Source: an uncultured Pseudomonadota bacterium | Lineage (GTDB): Bacteria; Pseudomonadota; Gammaproteobacteria; Methylococcales; Methylomonadaceae | Reading direction: 5' to 3' | NCBI GenBank assembly: GCA_903931355.1 | Contig: CAIZCB010000296.1 | Location: 1 to 5,968, forward strand | Length of the DNA: 5,968 nucleotides | Shown: piece by piece, positions 1 through 5,968 of the stretch | Layout of the letters: every line of letters starts with the position of its first letter | How positions within the stretch are numbered: the first letter of the stretch is position 1 | Notes under the pieces: generated by a model | The model's database searches: none | Told to the model about the DNA's origin: nothing | Seen by the model: only the letters and a program-made list of their open reading frames with translations | Program-made: the position numbers and the translations under genes

Positions 1-1279
1 AGCTGGCATGGCTTCTGCTTGTCGCACCGGAAAAATCAACACGGTTTTAACTTCCCGCAAATTCATCGATCTAGCCAAATTAGAAGATGAAGCTAATGCT
101 TTAGCTAAAGCAGTCAACTTAGTTTATTTAGAAGATTTAGCCGAATCATTGACTGGACTGGATAAAGTCATTGGCTTGTTACAAGCTAAAACCGCCGATT
201 ATTGGTACAAAAGCCACGACTATGACGCTGATGATGCCGCAGTGGTATTGTTTACCTCAGGCTCAGAAGGTTCACCGAAAGGCGTAGTGTTATCGCACGC
301 CAATGTGCTGGCAAATCACAAACAAATCAAAGCCCGCATCGACTTTAATCCCACCGATGTGGTATTAAATTTCTTGCCGATGTTTCATTCCTTTGGCTTT
401 ACCGTTGGCACTTTGCTACCGGTTTTGAATGGCATGACCAGCTTCTTCTATCCGTCGCCACTGCATTACGCCATCATTCCTGAAATGGCTTATGAAGTGG
501 GGGCAACGATTATGTTTGGCACCAATACCTTCTTGGCCGCTTATGCCAAAAAAGCCCATCCTTATGATTTTTTCAAACTGCGTTATGTAGTAGCTGGTGC
601 AGAAAAATTACAAGAAAACACACGCACAACTTGGTTTGATAAATTCGGGATTCGGATTTTAGAAGGCTATGGCGCAACCGAAACCGCACCAGTCACTTCA
701 GTCAATACACCGATGGATTACAAAGCAGGGAGTGTTGGCCGTTTCTTGCCGGATATGCTGTTTCACCTAGAACCAGTCGAAGGCATAGAAGATGCTGGCA
801 AACTACACGTTGCTGGCCCCAATATTATGAAAGGCTATTTGCTACCTGATAATCCAGGCATCTTAGTACCGCCCTGCTCTGAGCCTTATGGTGAAGGCTG
901 GTATGACACTGGCGACATTGTCCATGTTGATGAAGAAGGTTTTATTCATATCAAAGGCCGCAGCAAGCGCTTTGCCAAAATCGGCGGCGAGATGGTGTCA
1001 TTAACCGCAGTTGAACAATTAGCCATCCAAGCTTGGCCTGATGCTCATCATGCTGTAGTCAGCCTGCCCGATCCGAAAAAAGGCGAGCAACTGATTTTGC
1101 TGACCACTCAACACGGCGCAACGGCTAAACAAATTGCCGAAGCATCAGAAGGCGTGGCGGCGATTAATCTGCCGAAAAAAGTCTTGGTGATCGAAAAACT
1201 GCCGGTATTAGCAACTGGCAAGACTGATTATGCTGGAGCCACTGAATTGGCGATGCAATTGGTAAGCAACGAACTTTAA
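1..1279 (+). CDS. aas: Aas, acyl-ACP synthetase domain of the bifunctional acyltransferase/synthetase (5' end outside window)
   Basis: Aas activates fatty acids onto acyl carrier protein and re-acylates lysophospholipids (chiefly 2-acyl-glycerophosphoethanolamine) at the inner membrane. Only the C-terminal adenylating domain is visible. The frame is open from base 2, and the ATG at 8 is internal: the following residues align with the middle of E. coli Aas (TSRxF near residue 15, VYLEDL near 39). Numbering from that ATG, the AMP-binding P-loop LFTSGSEGSPKG is at 81-92, PMFHSFG at 124-130, YPSPLHY at 148-154, the RYVVAGAEKLQE block at 192-203, EGYGATE at 219-225, GWYDTGD at 297-303 and the KRFAKIGGEMVSL block at 320-332. 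The likely catalytic lysine is K405 in the ATGKTDY motif. Family knowledge predicts an N-terminal PlsC-type acyltransferase domain to the left of the window. lplT follows after 49 bp, the same gene order as in E. coli. No frameshift or internal stop is seen. Confidence 0.93.
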   Translation, partial: AGMASACRTGKINTVLTSRKFIDLAKLEDEANALAKAVNLVYLEDLAESLTGLDKVIGLLQAKTADYWYKSHDYDADDAAVVLFTSGSEGSPKGVVLSHANVLANHKQIKARIDFNPTDVVLNFLPMFHSFGFTVGTLLPVLNGMTSFFYPSPLHYAIIPEMAYEVGATIMFGTNTFLAAYAKKAHPYDFFKLRYVVAGAEKLQENTRTTWFDKFGIRILEGYGATETAPVTSVNTPMDYKAGSVGRFLPDMLFHLEPVEGIEDAGKLHVAGPNIMKGYLLPDNPGILVPPCSEPYGEGWYDTGDIVHVDEEGFIHIKGRSKRFAKIGGEMVSLTAVEQLAIQAWPDAHHAVVSLPDPKKGEQLILLTTQHGATAKQIAEASEGVAAINLPKKVLVIEKLPVLATGKTDYAGATELAMQLVSNEL

Positions 1280-1286
1280 CTCAATC

Positions 1287-1305
1287 GGCTGCATAAAATG
1301 CAGCC
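1287..1305. repeat. Perfect 8-bp hairpin between aas and lplT
   Basis: GGCTGCAT at 1287-1294 and ATGCAGCC at 1298-1305 are exact reverse complements around an AAA loop. The stem begins eight bases after the aas stop codon and ends eight bases before the lplT Shine-Dalgarno. No T-tract follows it (the next bases are TACTCC), so it does not look like a standard intrinsic terminator. It could be an mRNA processing or stability element that sets the aas:lplT ratio, or one copy of a small dispersed REP-like repeat. The window contains no second copy, so the repeat idea is inference. Confidence 0.6.
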
Positions 1306-1313
1306 TACTCCTT

Positions 1314-1318
1314 GGTGA
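1314..1318 (+). promoter_or_regulatory. Ribosome binding site of lplT
   Basis: GGTGA, complementary to the 3' end of 16S rRNA, lies 10 bases before the ATG at 1329. It supports this start over later ones and lies just outside the hairpin, so the site should stay accessible when the hairpin forms. Confidence 0.5.
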
Positions 1319-1328
1319 TTTTTGCTTT

Positions 1329-2504
1329 ATGAATAAACAAATCTATCCCTTATTAGTTGCTCAATTCCTCTCGGCCTTTGCTGATAATGCGATTCTATTT
1401 GCCGTGATTGCGATGGTGATGCAAGCCACGCAACCGGCAAGTTGGTATGTACCCGCCTTGCAAAGCGTGTTCTTAGTGGCTTTTGTGGTGTTAGCGCCTT
1501 GGGTCGGTGCGTTTGCTGATCAATTTGCTAAAGCTCGAGTTTTGATTGTGGCTAATTTGATTAAGGCAGCGGGAGCGGGATTGCTGCTATGCAATCTGGA
1601 ACCCTTAATCGCTTACAGTTTAGTGGGTGTCGGTGCCGCTTTATACAGTCCGGCTAAATACGGCATTTTGCCGGAGTTGGCTGGACATACTCAGCTGGTC
1701 AAAGCCAATAGCTGGATAGAAGGCTCGACGATTTTGGCGATTCTTAGCGGTATGGTAGTGGGCGCAAAAGTCGCTGATTACTGGATTAGCTTGGCGCTGA
1801 TCGGTACGGTGGTGTTATTTCTAATTTCAGCATTAACTACTTGGTTTTTGCCTAAAACTGTCAGCAAGCCCAATGTATCCGGTGCAAAAATTCCATTGTT
1901 TTATCGCGAAGTACGCAGTTTCTTAAATTCACCGCGCTCAAGATTCGCCGTATTAGGCGCATCCTTATTCTGGGCTGCTGCAGCCTGTGTGAGAGTGGTT
2001 CTAGTGGCTTGGGCACCGTTGGTATTAATGACACACAATGCCAGCGACATCGCTAATCTGACGCTGTTTTTAGCGCTAGGCATCATTGCAGGCTCGGCTT
2101 TAGCCCCACGTTTAATCCCGTTAGATGCTTTACGCCGCGCCAGAATCCCCGCCTATTTAATGGCGTTAATGATTATTGGCTTAGGTTTTAGTGGTGATGA
2201 ATTAACCGCACGTTGCGTGTTATTTGTGATGGGAACCGCTGGCGGCTTGTTTATCGTGCCTATCAATGCAGCTTTACAGGAATTGGGCCAGCAAAGCATT
2301 GGTAGCGGTGGTGCGGTGGCAATGCAAAATTTCTTTCAAAATGCCGCTATGTTGTTATCGGTAGGCGCTTATACCTTTGCGGCTTCGCAACAAATCAGCC
2401 CTATCAGCACCTTGTTTGCTTTAGGTGGCTTGCTGATGCTGGCAACTTTTGCGGTGGTATTACGTTTGCCGGATCTTACGCCGCCTGCCGCCAACCACGA
2501 ATAA
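1329..2504 (+). CDS. lplT: LplT, lysophospholipid flippase (major facilitator superfamily)
   Basis: LplT moves lysophospholipids such as lyso-PE from the outer to the inner leaflet of the cytoplasmic membrane and delivers them to Aas for re-acylation. The 391-residue protein is close to the roughly 397 residues of E. coli LplT and matches it along the whole length. Shared blocks include VAQFLSAFADNAILF at 10-24 (with the acidic residue D19), the VGVGAALYSPAKYGILPEL stretch at 99-117, VKANSWIEGSTI at 124-135, GASLFWAAA at 210-218, the GGLFIVPINAALQE stretch at 305-318 and the AMQNFFQNAAMLL stretch at 331-343. Hydrophobic segments are spread throughout, as expected of an MFS carrier with about 12 helices, with a polar central loop near 175-205. 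The gene lies 49 bp after aas on the same strand and is probably co-transcribed with it. Its last 29 bp overlap the convergent tetR gene, so there is no space for a dedicated terminator between the two genes. Confidence 0.95.
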   Translation: MNKQIYPLLVAQFLSAFADNAILFAVIAMVMQATQPASWYVPALQSVFLVAFVVLAPWVGAFADQFAKARVLIVANLIKAAGAGLLLCNLEPLIAYSLVGVGAALYSPAKYGILPELAGHTQLVKANSWIEGSTILAILSGMVVGAKVADYWISLALIGTVVLFLISALTTWFLPKTVSKPNVSGAKIPLFYREVRSFLNSPRSRFAVLGASLFWAAAACVRVVLVAWAPLVLMTHNASDIANLTLFLALGIIAGSALAPRLIPLDALRRARIPAYLMALMIIGLGFSGDELTARCVLFVMGTAGGLFIVPINAALQELGQQSIGSGGAVAMQNFFQNAAMLLSVGAYTFAASQQISPISTLFALGGLLMLATFAVVLRLPDLTPPAANHE

Positions 2505-3075
2505 CCGTATCAACCAATAACTTAACGGCAGATTCGGCATTTTCTACGCCAACCCGCCCTAGGCTGCCGTTAAGATATAAAACACAAATCCCATGAACCC
2601 CGCTCCACAATGCTCTGGCGATCAAATTCACTTGTTCGGCAGGCGCTTGAGGATTTAATTGCTGAAACAAACTTTCTAGCGGTGAAAATAACTGTTCAAT
2701 TTTGGTTTGATAAGTTTCAGGCAATTCAATTTTATTATCCAAATTGCTTTCAAACATAATTTGCCAACGGTTGAAATGTTGTTGGGCAAAGGCTAAATAG
2801 TGATTTGCCAAGGCTTGAATTTGTTGTTCGGCGCTTTCAGATCCATCTAGGGTTAATTGCTCAGTCAGTTGATCCAAGGTTCGCAATTTAATATGCATAA
2901 TCAAATCCTGCATATTGGCGAACACCATGTAAATACTACCTACCGTATAACCAATCTCTACCGCGACTTTGCGGACTGTCAGGGCATTAAGACCTTTTTC
3001 AATCACAATCGCTTCGGCTGCATTCAGTACCATCTCCCTAATTTGTTCCTGACTATGCTCACTTCTTCTGGCCAT
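2476..3075 (-). CDS. TetR/AcrR-family transcriptional regulator with WHG-type C-terminal domain
   Basis: This is a predicted DNA-binding repressor of 199 residues, a usual TetR length. The N-terminal domain (about 8-60) has the family pattern: a first helix with VLNAAEAIVIEKGLNALTV, then a helix-turn-helix at about 31-54 with VRKVAVEIGYTVGSIYMVF, where the G-x-IY-x-x-F signature is clear. The C-terminal half carries W104 and the ALWSGVHG motif at 156-162, typical of the WHG ligand-binding domain (TetR_C_33 group). I chose the ATG at 3073-3075 because the protein then starts MARRSEHS, as many TetR proteins do, and a GAGGG site sits just ahead of it. An ATG at 3189 would add 38 residues without family character and run into the Nudix gene. 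Ligand and targets are unknown. The divergent Nudix gene, its own gene and perhaps the aas-lplT unit are the candidates by position. Confidence 0.9.
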   Translation of the reverse strand: MARRSEHSQEQIREMVLNAAEAIVIEKGLNALTVRKVAVEIGYTVGSIYMVFANMQDLIMHIKLRTLDQLTEQLTLDGSESAEQQIQALANHYLAFAQQHFNRWQIMFESNLDNKIELPETYQTKIEQLFSPLESLFQQLNPQAPAEQVNLIARALWSGVHGICVLYLNGSLGRVGVENAESAVKLLVDTVIRGWRQAA

Positions 3076-3142
3076 ATTCCCTCTGCGAGATTTGAAAAAA
3101 ACGCTACCATACACGACCTTGCCATTGGAATCGAGACTAAAA
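3076..3142. promoter_or_regulatory. Divergent intergenic region between tetR and the Nudix gene
   Basis: This 67-bp gap must carry the start signals of two divergent genes and is the natural place for the TetR operator. On the minus strand, TATGGT (3111-3106) is a 4/6 match to a -10 box about 30 bases ahead of the tetR start, with only a weak -35. On the plus strand, TTGAAA at 3092-3097 is a 5/6 match to a -35 box but has no good -10 at the right distance. I found no convincing long palindrome, so the operator is inferred from gene layout rather than seen. Confidence 0.35.
3079..3083 (-). promoter_or_regulatory. Ribosome binding site that fixes the tetR start
   Basis: Read on the minus strand, GAGGG precedes the ATG at 3075 by three bases (four if GAGG is taken as the core). 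The spacing is a little short, but it is the best Shine-Dalgarno match near either possible start. Confidence 0.5.
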
Positions 3143-3658
3143 ATGCAGACTGAATACCTTGACGTAGTTGACGAGCAAGACCAAGTCATCAGCCAACGTC
3201 CCAGAGCCGAAATTCACGCCACCGGCTTACGCCACCGCGCTGTGCATATTTTGGTATTTAATGATCAAAACCAGCTGTTTTTACAAAAGCGCTCGATGAA
3301 AAAAGACTTAAACAAAGGTCTGTGGGATACATCCGCCGCTGGCCATGTGGATGCTGGTGAAAACTACGCTAGTTGTGCACCACGAGAATTATCAGAAGAA
3401 CTCGGCATTAGCGCCGCGCTGGAAAGTTTATTCAAACTATCGCCTACGCCAGAGTTAGGGATGGAATTTATCCAAGTTTACCGTTGCCAACACAATGGCC
3501 CATTTATCTTCGCTGAAGATGAAATTGATGAAGGTGCTTGGTTGGATTTACAGCAAGTCAGCGAATGGGTTGAGAAAAACGATGGTCGTTTGACAGAAAC
3601 ATTTCGGATTATTTGGACTGGCTATCAGCAACAAGTTGCTTCGTCTACGCCCAGCTAA
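3143..3658 (+). CDS. Nudix hydrolase, YfcD-like
   Basis: This predicted cytoplasmic pyrophosphohydrolase cleaves a nucleoside diphosphate linked to another moiety; the substrate is unknown. From the ATG at 3143 the protein has 171 residues. A complete Nudix box runs from G67 to I89 and fits G-x5-E-x7-REUxEExGU exactly, with E73, R81, E82, E85 and E86 as the expected metal-binding and catalytic residues. The start YLDVVDEQDQVI at 5-16, then GLRHRAVHILVFN at 28-40, LQKRS at 47-51 and WDTSAAGHVDAGE at 61-73 resemble E. coli YfcD and, more distantly, the isopentenyl-diphosphate isomerase fold. EDEIDEGAWL at 125-134 is the usual late-domain motif. A TTG at 3092 in the same frame would add 17 residues inside the promoter region, which is less likely. 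The ribosome binding site is weak (GAG at 3133-3135). Its divergence from tetR suggests, but does not prove, control by that repressor. Confidence 0.9.
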   Translation: MQTEYLDVVDEQDQVISQRPRAEIHATGLRHRAVHILVFNDQNQLFLQKRSMKKDLNKGLWDTSAAGHVDAGENYASCAPRELSEELGISAALESLFKLSPTPELGMEFIQVYRCQHNGPFIFAEDEIDEGAWLDLQQVSEWVEKNDGRLTETFRIIWTGYQQQVASSTPS

Positions 3659-3737
3659 CCATTAAATTGTAGTCATTTCTCCAACCGCCAAAGCTTTTCT
3701 ACTAATAGCAAACCAATCACCGAAAAAGTTGATGGCA

Positions 3738-4076
3738 CTAACCCGGCGGCCAATGCATCGATCTACCTGCCAACAAATGCAGGTGTAAATGATGCACGGT
3801 TTGCCCGCCGTCATCATTGCAGTTAATCACAGTGCGATAGCCGCTTTCTGCATAGCCGTGTTGCTCGGCAAGCTTGGCGGCAGTTTGTAGCAATTGCCCG
3901 CCTAAAACCACATCATCCAAACCATTCAAATTGGCAATATGGCGTTTAGGGATAATCAATAAATGCAACGGCGCTTGCGGGTGAATGTCGCGAAACGCCA
4001 GTAAATTATCATCTTCGTAGACCACATCCGGCTTAATCTCACCCGCCGCCATTTTGCAAAACAAGCAATCTGTCAT
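3738..4076 (-). CDS. HinT-like HIT-family nucleotide hydrolase
   Basis: HinT-type proteins hydrolyse purine nucleoside phosphoramidates and adenylated lysine-type substrates in the cytoplasm. The 112-residue protein has the full HIT fold: CLFCKMAAGEI at 4-14 with a C-x-x-C pair (C4, C7) that may bind zinc, FRDIHPQAPLHLLIIPKRH at 28-46, and the histidine triad H96-L-H98-L-H100 followed by LL, preceded by GGQTV. It ends MHWPPG, as many proteobacterial HinT proteins do, so the 3' end is intact. Residue 95, often tyrosine in the family, is histidine here, which makes an HHLHLH run. The start at 4074-4076 has a good AGGGG site six bases upstream (4083-4087). The gene begins 16 bp after the rimO stop codon and is probably the last gene of that operon. 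No clear intrinsic terminator lies between it and the convergent Nudix gene. Confidence 0.93.
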   Translation of the reverse strand: MTDCLFCKMAAGEIKPDVVYEDDNLLAFRDIHPQAPLHLLIIPKRHIANLNGLDDVVLGGQLLQTAAKLAEQHGYAESGYRTVINCNDDGGQTVHHLHLHLLAGRSMHWPPG

Positions 4077-4082
4077 TGTTAA

Positions 4083-4087
4083 CCCCT
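4083..4087 (-). promoter_or_regulatory. Ribosome binding site of the hinT-like gene
   Basis: Minus-strand AGGGG with a six-base spacer before the ATG at 4076. It fills most of the 16-bp gap after rimO, so translation can start independently on a shared message. Confidence 0.6.
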
Positions 4088-4092
4088 AAAAA

Positions 4093-5403
4093 TTAAATCA
4101 ATCGTGCCCATAAATCGTATTCGTCGGCCTCTTCGATTTCGACTTGAACAAAATCACCGACTTTTAAATGCGTTGCGCCATCGATGAAAACTTGGCCGTC
4201 AATTTCCGGCGCATCGCTTTGGCTACGGGCAACTGCGCCCTCTTCCACCACTTCATCAATCAACACCGTTTCGATTCGACCGACACGACGCTGTAAACGC
4301 GCCGCACTAATCCCTGCTTGATGTTCCATAAAGCGCGCCAATCGATCTTGCTTCACCTCTTCTGGCACTGAATCCGGTAACTCATTAGCCGCCGCGCCTT
4401 TAACAGGTGAATAAGCAAAACAGCCGACTCGATCCATTTGCGCTTCGGTTAGGAAATCTAATAATTCTTGGAATTCTTCTTCAGTTTCGCCAGGGAAGCC
4501 GACGATAAAGGTGCTGCGGATGGTTAAATCTGGGCAGATTTTGCGCCAAGCGCGAATCCGTTCCAGATTGTTTTCAGCCGCTGCCGGACGCTTCATCAGT
4601 TTTAAAATTCGGCTGTTAGCGTGTTGGAATGGAATATCCAAATACGGCAAAATTTTACCCGCAGCCATTAACGGCACCACCTCATCAACGTGCGGATAAG
4701 GATAGACATAGTGCATACGCACCCAAATTCCCAATTCGCCCAAGGCTTGCGCCAAATCATAAAAACGGGTGCTAATTTCCTGACCTTGCCACGGACGGGT
4801 TTGATATTTCAAATCCAGACCATAAGCACTGGTATCTTGAGAAACGATCAGCAATTCCTTAACACCCGCATCAGCCAAGCGTTGCGCCTCGGCCATCACA
4901 TCGTCAATCGGACGGCTAACCAAATCACCGCGCATCGATGGAATAATGCAGAAAGTACAACGATGGTTACAGCCTTCAGAAATTTTCAGATAAGCATAAT
5001 GTTCTGGCGTTAGCTTAATGCCTTGTGGCGGCAATAAATCCATGAATGGATTGTGTGCTGGCGGCAAATGTTCGTGAACCGCATCAACCACTTCATCGGT
5101 GGCATGAGCGCCGGTAATTTTTAACACTTGCGGATGACGAGCCAAAATTTCATCCTGACGCGCACCCAAGCAACCAGTAACAATCACCCGACCATTTTCG
5201 GCCAAGGCTTCACCAATGCTATCTAAAGACTCTTCGACCGCGGCATCGATAAAACCGCAAGTGTTGACGATGACTAAATCGGAATCTTTGTAATTCGGTG
5301 ACACTTGATAGCCTTCCGAACGCAAGCGAGTCAAAATTTGTTCGCTATCGACAAGGGCTTTCGGGCAGCCTAGGCTGATAAATCCAACGCGAGGGTTACT
5401 CAT
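4093..5403 (-). CDS. rimO: RimO, ribosomal protein S12 methylthiotransferase
   Basis: RimO is a radical-SAM enzyme that adds a methylthio group to the conserved aspartate of ribosomal protein S12 (Asp89 in E. coli). The 436-residue length and all domains fit. The N-terminal UPF0004 domain holds the three cysteines of the auxiliary cluster: C13 in [13 protein letters not shown]49 in VNTCGF and C78 in TGCLGAR. The radical-SAM core has C145, C149 and C152 in [17 protein letters not shown], followed by SQDTSAYG at 188-195, YPYP at 234-237, the [20 protein letters not shown] stretch at 254-273 and [13 protein letters not shown] at 299-311. A TRAM-like RNA/protein-binding domain closes the protein (about 373-436). 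SLGCPK, IIPSMRG and the [12 protein letters not shown] wording favour RimO over its tRNA-modifying paralogue MiaB. The start at 5403 has an AGAGA site seven bases upstream. It sits 18 bp after the dsrC/tusE-like gene and 16 bp before the HIT gene, so it is mid-operon. Confidence 0.96.
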   Translation of the reverse strand: MSNPRVGFISLGCPKALVDSEQILTRLRSEGYQVSPNYKDSDLVIVNTCGFIDAAVEESLDSIGEALAENGRVIVTGCLGARQDEILARHPQVLKITGAHATDEVVDAVHEHLPPAHNPFMDLLPPQGIKLTPEHYAYLKISEGCNHRCTFCIIPSMRGDLVSRPIDDVMAEAQRLADAGVKELLIVSQDTSAYGLDLKYQTRPWQGQEISTRFYDLAQALGELGIWVRMHYVYPYPHVDEVVPLMAAGKILPYLDIPFQHANSRILKLMKRPAAAENNLERIRAWRKICPDLTIRSTFIVGFPGETEEEFQELLDFLTEAQMDRVGCFAYSPVKGAAANELPDSVPEEVKQDRLARFMEHQAGISAARLQRRVGRIETVLIDEVVEEGAVARSQSDAPEIDGQVFIDGATHLKVGDFVQVEIEEADEYDLWARLI

Positions 5404-5421
5404 TACACATTCTCTAAATTT

Positions 5422-5754
5422 TTATAAACAGGTCGGTGGCTTGGGTAAGCCAGCGATTTTACAGGCGTATTTTAACGGCCCTTGGGGAAATAATTTTTGC
5501 AGGTAACGGCTGCTGCCTTTGTCTTCGCCGAATTGTTTGCGAATCGCGGCAACGAACATACGCGCATTGGGTAAGTGTTTGTATTGCTGATAATAATCGC
5601 GGATGAATAGCAAAATTTCCCAATGCGCTTCAGTCAGTTCTAATTGCTCTCTTTCTGCTAATGCCAACGCGACTGAGCGTTGCCATTGGGTGAAATCGCG
5701 CAAGAAACCTTGATCTGTGGTTTCTAAACTGACGCCATCGACGATTAATTCCAT
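5422..5754 (-). CDS. DsrC/TusE-family sulfur relay protein with both C-terminal redox cysteines
   Basis: Proteins of this family carry sulfur as a persulfide or trisulfide on a flexible C-terminal arm. TusE passes sulfur to MnmA for tRNA 2-thiouridine, and DsrC serves dissimilatory sulfur metabolism. The 110-residue protein is full length. It has EVDG-like LIVDGVSLETTDQGFL at 3-18, W24, LTEAHWEILLFIRDYY at 40-55, the P-x-x-R-M-F segment at 62-67, GEDKGSSRYLQKLFPQGP at 76-93 and the arm CKIAGLPKPPTCL at 98-110. Both C98 and the penultimate C109 are present, 11 residues apart, as in Allochromatium DsrC. E. coli TusE has threonine at the first position. The gene overlaps the tusB/dsrH-like gene by 10 bp, and a GGTGA site (5762-5766) lies seven bases before the ATG, inside that upstream gene. 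rimO follows after 18 bp. Whether it acts in tRNA thiolation, sulfur oxidation or another transfer cannot be settled from this window. Confidence 0.93.
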   Translation of the reverse strand: MELIVDGVSLETTDQGFLRDFTQWQRSVALALAEREQLELTEAHWEILLFIRDYYQQYKHLPNARMFVAAIRKQFGEDKGSSRYLQKLFPQGPLKYACKIAGLPKPPTCL

Positions 5755-5968
5755 GTATGAATCACCGGATTTTTAACCGTTAACGCCACCCATCCAGCGT
5801 AATCAATCAACTCTACCCCTGCAATTATCCGTTCCGGCTCAATGCCGTTGACTTGCAAGGCTTCTGTTAAAACATACAACTGACAAGACTTACTTTGTAG
5901 CGCCAGCAATTTGCCATTATCGGCATGGCCCTTAAGCAAGGCCCACAAGCAGCCATACTGCAATAACA
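5745..5968 (-). CDS. TusB/DsrH-like sulfur relay subunit (start outside window)
   Basis: TusB (DsrH) is the smallest subunit of the TusBCD (DsrEFH) heterohexamer that hands persulfide sulfur to TusE/DsrC. About 74 codons are visible up to the right edge. The frame stays open to the edge, and the TTG at 5963 is an internal leucine codon rather than a start. Support comes from the C-terminal pattern QLYVLTEALQVNGI, then AGVELIDYAGWVALTVKNP, ending in HTWN, which parallels the VYALNEDLIARGL, IDYTDFVRLTVKHP and AW ending of E. coli TusB. Two family signatures are eroded: QDGV/EDGVYAA reads QYGCLWAL, and the D-x-x-ARG motif reads EALQVNG. Position is strong evidence, because it directly precedes and overlaps a dsrC/tusE-like gene. 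The missing N-terminus, about 25-30 residues, and probably tusD/dsrE and tusC/dsrF lie to the right. Confidence 0.8.
   Translation of the reverse strand, partial: LLQYGCLWALLKGHADNGKLLALQSKSCQLYVLTEALQVNGIEPERIIAGVELIDYAGWVALTVKNPVIHTWN
5762..5766 (-). promoter_or_regulatory. Ribosome binding site of the dsrC/tusE-like gene
   Basis: Minus-strand GGTGA, seven bases before the ATG at 5754 and embedded in the 3' end of the upstream tusB/dsrH-like gene. Together with the 10-bp gene overlap it suggests translational coupling. Confidence 0.55.

Noticed and set aside
1901..2086. 61-codon minus-strand ORF inside lplT
   Set aside because: It lies antisense to a well-conserved membrane protein and shows no recognisable motif.
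2857..3153. 98-codon plus-strand ORF across tetR and the promoter gap
   Set aside because: It is antisense to the TetR DNA-binding domain and has a composition unlike a real protein; it is a shadow of the coding strand.
3076..3189. Longer N-termini for the TetR gene (ATG at 3189) and the Nudix gene (TTG at 3092)
   Set aside because: Both extensions would run through the shared promoter gap and overlap each other, and they add residues without family similarity. The shorter starts give normal family N-termini.
3659..3737. Possible bidirectional terminator between the Nudix and hinT-like genes
   Set aside because: I looked for a GC-rich stem with flanking A/T tracts and found only short, imperfect pairings.
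4511..5013. Two plus-strand ORFs (4511-4699 and 4690-5013) inside rimO
   Set aside because: Both are antisense to highly conserved radical-SAM sequence and have no family features.
5366..5377. Perfect 12-bp palindrome CAGCCTAGGCTG near the rimO start
   Set aside because: It encodes part of the conserved SLGCPK motif, so codon constraint explains it and there is no loop; I treat it as chance rather than an operator.

Overview
The window is an ordinary, gene-dense stretch of a proteobacterial chromosome, most likely gammaproteobacterial. The evidence is close resemblance of the proteins to E. coli Aas, LplT, YfcD, RimO, HinT and the TusB/TusE (DsrH/DsrC) family. A methanotroph-like or sulfur-metabolising gammaproteobacterium would fit, but the sequence does not fix the genus. 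I see no mobile element, CRISPR array, tRNA or rRNA. No stretch without a gene exceeds about 80 bases.

Left part, plus strand (1-2504): the 3' part of aas, which begins upstream of the window, then lplT. The pair forms a lysophospholipid salvage unit: LplT flips lysophospholipids across the inner membrane and Aas re-acylates them. A perfect 8-bp hairpin sits between the two genes.

Middle (2476-3658): a TetR-family repressor gene on the minus strand meets lplT tail to tail, and the two coding regions share 29 bp. It is divergent from a YfcD-like Nudix hydrolase gene across a 67-bp gap that must hold both promoters.

Right part, minus strand (3738-5968): a tightly packed run read right to left. 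It consists of a tusB/dsrH-like gene (cut by the right edge), a dsrC/tusE-like gene, rimO and a hinT-like HIT gene. The first two overlap by 10 bp and the later gaps are 18 and 16 bp, so this is almost certainly one operon. It links a persulfide-relay protein pair with the enzyme that methylthiolates ribosomal protein S12.

The most interesting points are that the DsrC-like protein keeps both C-terminal redox cysteines (E. coli TusE has only one), that it sits directly upstream of rimO, and that its TusB/DsrH partner has lost recognisable family motifs. I found no convincing new system, and most of the window is core housekeeping.
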